Shown here: one piece after another, positions 6,338 to 8,497 of the stretch
Position numbering within the stretch: position 1 is the stretch's first letter
Layout: every line of letters begins with the position of its first letter
Notes under the pieces: generated by a model
What the model was told of the DNA's origin: nothing
Seen by the model: the letters and a program-made list of their open reading frames with translations, nothing else
Database searches by the model: none
Position numbers and translations under genes: made by a program
Source of the DNA: TC-15 sp034437275
Lineage (GTDB): Bacteria > Chloroflexota > Anaerolineae > Aggregatilineales > Aggregatilineaceae
Length of the DNA stretch: 8,497 bases
Direction of reading: 5' to 3'
Assembly (NCBI GenBank): GCA_034437275.1
Contig: DAOTUD010000025.1
Span: 1 to 8,497 of the forward strand

Positions 6338-6376
6338 CGCGCTGTGCTGGAAACCGGCACGGCGCGCATCTTTTTT
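6338..6376 (+). terminator. Rho-independent terminator after the STAS-like gene
   Basis: A 13-bp stem (6338-6350 with 6354-6366, including two G-U pairs) closes a 3-base AAA loop and is followed, after 4 bases, by six T (6371-6376). It starts 30 bases after the stop at 6308 and lies upstream of the promoter for the next gene. Confidence 0.72.
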
Positions 6377-6392
6377 GGGGGTGGCGGCGGGT

Positions 6393-6421
6393 TTGCGCCA
6401 GAGGGCGGCCCGGCATATAGT
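6393..6421 (+). promoter_or_regulatory. Promoter of the C39-like peptidase gene
   Basis: TTGCGC (6393-6398) and TATAGT (6416-6421) are exactly 17 bp apart. The predicted start near 6428 leaves a short leader carrying the AGGAGG site at 6444. The position just downstream of a terminator supports an independent unit. Confidence 0.55.
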
Positions 6422-6443
6422 GAGGCATCGCTGTTTGGATTGC

Positions 6444-6449
6444 AGGAGG
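6444..6449 (+). promoter_or_regulatory. Consensus ribosome binding site fixing the peptidase start
   Basis: A perfect AGGAGG lies 5 bases before the ATG at 6455. This rejects the upstream in-frame GTG/ATG-like extension to 6344, whose coding sequence would run through the terminator and the promoter. Confidence 0.8.
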
Positions 6450-6454
6450 CTGCC

Positions 6455-7276
6455 ATGCCGCACGAGACGCTCGACAAGCCGGTGCAACTGCTGCCGGTGC
6501 CGTATATGTCCCAGTTGGGCGCAGGGGCCGACGCTTACCATAACGATTGTGGCGCGGCCAGTGGTGCGATGTTGATCAAAGCTTACACCGGGGACATCAT
6601 GACGCCGGATGATTTTTACCGGGCCACCGGCCAGGAATCCGACGCCTACTTGAGCGCGAACCAACTGGCGACTGTGCTCACCACCAAAGGCATCGCCACC
6701 GAGTGGCGGGAGAACATGACCCTGGTCGACCTGTTCGAGACGCTGGCCGGGGGCCGCCCGCCGATTGTGCTGTTCAATTATGGCGCGCTGCGCGAAAAGG
6801 TGGGCGACCTGGAGAACACGACCTTCGCTGGCGGGCATTTTGCCGTGACGGTGGGCATCGACACGCAGAATGTGTACCTGCACGATCCGTTGTGGTCGGT
6901 TGAGGAGGAGGACTCGGGCGGGGCCGCGCTGGCCATTCCCCACGTGGATTGGATGTATATCTGGCGTGAGTCCAAGCGCGACCTGAACCCCGAATGTGCC
7001 GCGCTGGTACCCAGCATGGGGATCGGGGCGTTTGCGGGCGTGACCGAACTGTACCGGGCGCGCGTGATCTCGCAGAATGGCGTGCGCGTGCGCAATGCGC
7101 CGCGTGTCGCGCTGGGGACTGACACCGGCGAACGGCTGGCCTATAACTACGTTGCCAAAATCTGGGCCGAGGCCACCGATAACGAAAACAACCTGTGGGG
7201 CGCGATCACGGTCGGCAAGCGCAAGTGGATCGCCATGACCTATGGCGAGGTGCAGCTCGCCGAACGGATCGAGTAG
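6455..7276 (+). CDS. C39-like (papain-fold) cysteine peptidase with C-terminal SH3-like domain
   Basis: A 273-residue protein. Residues about 10-165 match a C39-type papain-like peptidase domain (Peptidase_C39_2): nucleophile C32 in 'HNDCGAASGAML', H128 in 'FAGGHFAVTVGID' and D144 in 'VYLHDPLW' form a complete catalytic set. Residues about 205-270 look like a bacterial SH3 domain, with 'VRVRNAPRVALGTDTG' and 'WGAITVGKRKWIAM'. Such domains usually bind cell-wall peptides or surface ligands. No signal peptide or membrane segment is visible at the N-terminus (MPHETLDKPVQLLPV), which is odd for an SH3-bearing peptidase. It may act inside the cell, leave by a non-classical route, or be released on lysis as phage enzymes are. 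The open frame begins at 6344, but the consensus ribosome site selects 6455. The substrate is unknown. The gene has its own promoter, and a tandem HTH regulator follows 136 bp downstream. Confidence 0.87.
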   Translation: MPHETLDKPVQLLPVPYMSQLGAGADAYHNDCGAASGAMLIKAYTGDIMTPDDFYRATGQESDAYLSANQLATVLTTKGIATEWRENMTLVDLFETLAGGRPPIVLFNYGALREKVGDLENTTFAGGHFAVTVGIDTQNVYLHDPLWSVEEEDSGGAALAIPHVDWMYIWRESKRDLNPECAALVPSMGIGAFAGVTELYRARVISQNGVRVRNAPRVALGTDTGERLAYNYVAKIWAEATDNENNLWGAITVGKRKWIAMTYGEVQLAERIE

Positions 7277-7349
7277 GGCGCGCGTTTTTTTCGTCTTCGT
7301 TTATATACAGGGCGGATCGCGCGGTGACAATAACTGGCCAGGGCGACTT

Positions 7350-7378
7350 TTGCGCCCCCCTGGCAACCCTCGTATAAT
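7350..7378 (+). promoter_or_regulatory. Promoter of the tandem HTH regulator
   Basis: TTGCGC (7350-7355) and a perfect TATAAT (7373-7378) are 17 bp apart. Transcription would start near 7385, 28 bases before the ATG. It has the same -35-like box as the promoter at 6393. Confidence 0.65.
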
Positions 7379-7412
7379 GGCCCTAGAGATCACACCGCCC
7401 TGGGAGGGACGT

Positions 7413-8165
7413 ATGGACAGAAGCTTTGGCGATATCGCCGACCGGCTGCGCAAACATGCCGACGATAAAAGCGCACAAGAAGACGCCCCGCGCAATTTTG
7501 AGGAACTCTACCGGCTGCGTGCCCGGATTCTGGGCGTGTTGATCCGGGACGCCCGGCAAGCGGCGGACCTCAGCCCGGACGACTGCGCCTCCCAGATCGG
7601 TGTGCCGGTCGAGCTGTTGCAGGCCTGGGAGTTCGGCCAGAAGATGCCCAATCTGCCGCAGTTGGAGCTGCTGGCCTACGTGCTCAACGTGCCGATCAGC
7701 CATTTCTGGGGCACCGAGACGCTGCATCACGAGGCCGCGCGGCAAGCCGTCGACACCGGCGAATACGTGGCGCTGCGCAATCGCCTGATCGGCGGGCTGC
7801 TGCGGGCCGCGCGCACCCAGGCCAACCTGACGCCGGAGCAGTTGGCGGCGGAGGCCGGGGTATCTGCCGAGCACGTCAACACCTACGAACTCGGCCAGCG
7901 CGAGATTCCGGCCCCGGTGCTGGTGTCGCTGGCGCAGGCGTGCCGCGTCAATGTGTCGTACTTCCTGGAGGATGGTAACCGCGTGGGCGATTATCTGGCG
8001 CTGCGCGAGGACCTCAAGCAGTTTTCCGAGCTGCCGGATGACGTGCGGCACTTTGTGTCGTCGCCGGTCAACCAGGCCTATATCGAGCTGGCGATGCGGC
8101 TGGCGCGCATGTCCAGCGGCGAACTGCGCGGCATTGCCGAGGCGATCCTGGATATTACGCTGTGA
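7413..8165 (+). CDS. Tandem Cro/CI-type (XRE) helix-turn-helix regulator
   Basis: A 250-residue, probably DNA-binding cytoplasmic protein with two XRE-type helix-turn-helix domains. The first spans about 35-100 ('IRDARQAADLSPDDCASQIGV', 'WEFGQKMPNLPQLELLAYVLNV') and the second about 121-186 ('LRAARTQANLTPEQLAAEAGV', 'YELGQREIPAPVLVSLAQACRV'). They align at an offset of 86 residues with roughly 25 of 66 positions identical by eye, so the gene likely arose by internal duplication. The C-terminal 187-250 region is helical with 'LPDDVRHFVSSPVNQAYIELAMRLARMS' and could mediate dimerisation. The ATG at 7413 has a GGGAGG site (7402-7407) 5 bases away and lies just behind a good promoter; a longer open frame back to 7242 overlaps the previous gene and is rejected. 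Target genes are unknown. A hairpin terminator follows. Confidence 0.9.
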   Translation: MDRSFGDIADRLRKHADDKSAQEDAPRNFEELYRLRARILGVLIRDARQAADLSPDDCASQIGVPVELLQAWEFGQKMPNLPQLELLAYVLNVPISHFWGTETLHHEAARQAVDTGEYVALRNRLIGGLLRAARTQANLTPEQLAAEAGVSAEHVNTYELGQREIPAPVLVSLAQACRVNVSYFLEDGNRVGDYLALREDLKQFSELPDDVRHFVSSPVNQAYIELAMRLARMSSGELRGIAEAILDITL

Positions 8166-8196
8166 CGCGCGCCGGTTTTTCCCTGGCGTAGAGCGT

Positions 8197-8249
8197 ACAC
8201 AACCCAAACGCACGCTGCCGTCCGGTGGCCGTGCGTTTTTGGTTTGTGT
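8197..8249 (+). terminator. Rho-independent terminator after the HTH regulator
   Basis: The core stem AACGCACG (8207-8214) pairs with CGTGCGTT (8230-8237) around a GC-rich loop and runs into TTTTT (8236-8240). Flanking ACACAACC and GGTTTGTGT (8241-8249) can extend the stem with a few mismatches. It begins about 30 bases after the stop. Confidence 0.8.
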
Positions 8250-8300
8250 TCAGCCCCTAAAATCGCATATTATTACAATTAGGGCGTTATGCTAGTTTTA

Positions 8301-8369
8301 CCCCTCCCCCTGGCCCCCTCCCCGCGCGCGGAGAGGGGGAAACAAACCAGGACCCAAAGTCCCTCTCCG
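8301..8369. repeat. GC-rich palindromic intergenic repeat, apparently interrupted
   Basis: A C-run block leads into a near-perfect palindrome centred on cgcgcgcg (about 8315-8339, one mismatch), then a spacer and 'aaagtccctctccg'. Read on the minus strand it would encode 'PLSARGEGARG', a pattern I recognise from dispersed GC-rich repeats that get mis-annotated as small proteins. The final 'ccctctccg' looks like the left half of a second palindrome whose right half is missing where the IS3-type end begins at 8370. Confidence 0.65.
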
Positions 8370-8497
8370 TGATCTTGCCCCATTTCAACGGACAGTTTTT
8401 GTTTCGTAGTAACGTTGTTCAAAAGCAGCAGGGCTGAGATAGTCCAATGACGAATGCAGCCGATGACGATTGTACCAAACTTCAATGTGTTCAAAAA
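8370..8497 (-). mobile_element. IS3-family insertion sequence, one end only
   Basis: The window cuts into an IS3-type element on the minus strand. Its likely terminal inverted repeat begins tgatcttgccccatttcaac at 8370. The TG...CA style end, lying just outside the orfB stop codon, fits the family. The other end is outside the window, so the exact boundary is inferred. Confidence 0.72.
8385..8497 (-). CDS. IS3-family transposase OrfB, C-terminal fragment (cut by window edge)
   Basis: The minus strand from 8495 to the TGA at 8385-8387 encodes 36 residues, including 'HIEVWYNRHRLHSSLDYLSP' followed by 'AAFEQRYYETKTVR'. The 'YN..R.HSSL.YLSP..F' pattern is the characteristic C-terminal end of IS3-family OrfB DDE transposases, located after the catalytic glutamate. 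The rest of the protein lies beyond the window, so integrity cannot be judged. The stop is about 15 bases inside the inferred element end, as expected. The family call is firm despite the short length; the subgroup (IS150- or IS3-like) is not determined. Confidence 0.82.
   Translation of the reverse strand, partial: FEHIEVWYNRHRLHSSLDYLSPAAFEQRYYETKTVR

Noticed and set aside
7285..7291. T7 run after the peptidase stop as a terminator
   Set aside because: A GC-rich run precedes it, but I find no stem longer than about 4 bp adjacent to the T run. Read-through into the regulator is possible.
7383..8213. Minus-strand open frame of 276 codons
   Set aside because: Fully antisense to the tandem HTH regulator, with no recognisable domain; a product of high GC at third positions.
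8279..8494. Minus-strand open frame of 71 codons
   Set aside because: It is a wrong-frame reading of the IS3 orfB fragment continued through the GC-rich palindromic repeat. The correct frame gives the IS3 C-terminal motif.

Overview
The window looks like a chromosomal segment of a GC-rich bacterium, most likely a member of the Chloroflexota (Anaerolineae-like). This is an inference from protein style: a secreted lipoprotein carrying a 'YQPRRGFGKLWR' C-terminal domain, a TolB-like WSPD propeller lipoprotein, a tandem Cro/CI-type regulator, and a GC-rich 'PLSARGEG' type palindromic intergenic repeat. Host genes are strongly GC-rich. The two insertion sequences at the edges and the gap around 5655-5924 are clearly more AT-rich.

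Layout. Positions 1-1762 hold an apparently intact IS1182-family insertion sequence with 18-bp perfect inverted ends and a full-length DDE transposase. About 90 bp downstream is an AMMECR1-family gene (1855-2436). A promoter in the next gap (2490-2517) starts a three-gene unit (2567-5401): a Ser/Thr/Pro-linker lipoprotein, a propeller lipoprotein and a SAM-dependent methyltransferase. The genes are spaced by 15 and 12 bp and end at a strong bidirectional hairpin terminator (5409-5438). A 61-codon gene on the minus strand (5469-5654) converges on that terminator.

An AT-rich divergent intergenic region follows (5655-5924), with A/T tracts phased every 10 bp. After it comes a small gene with weak resemblance to SpoIIAA/STAS-type proteins (5925-6308) and a hairpin terminator (6338-6376). 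Next are a C39-like cysteine peptidase with a C-terminal SH3-like domain (6455-7276) and a tandem helix-turn-helix regulator (7413-8165) with its own hairpin terminator. The right edge has a GC-rich palindromic repeat (8301-8369) that appears interrupted by an IS3-family element. Only the C-terminal end of that element's orfB (8385-8497, minus strand) lies in the window.

How the parts fit. The region reads as accessory housekeeping genes in short, separately promoted units, framed by two unrelated insertion sequences. Three transcription units share one promoter layout: a TTTGCG(C/G) upstream box 16-17 bp from a TATAAT-like box. I see no CRISPR array, tRNA, rRNA or recognisable defence or secretion cluster. 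The least explained elements are the lipoprotein C-terminal domain, the 61-codon minus-strand gene, the signal-less peptidase-SH3 protein, and the promoter/terminator arrangement at 6301-6421.
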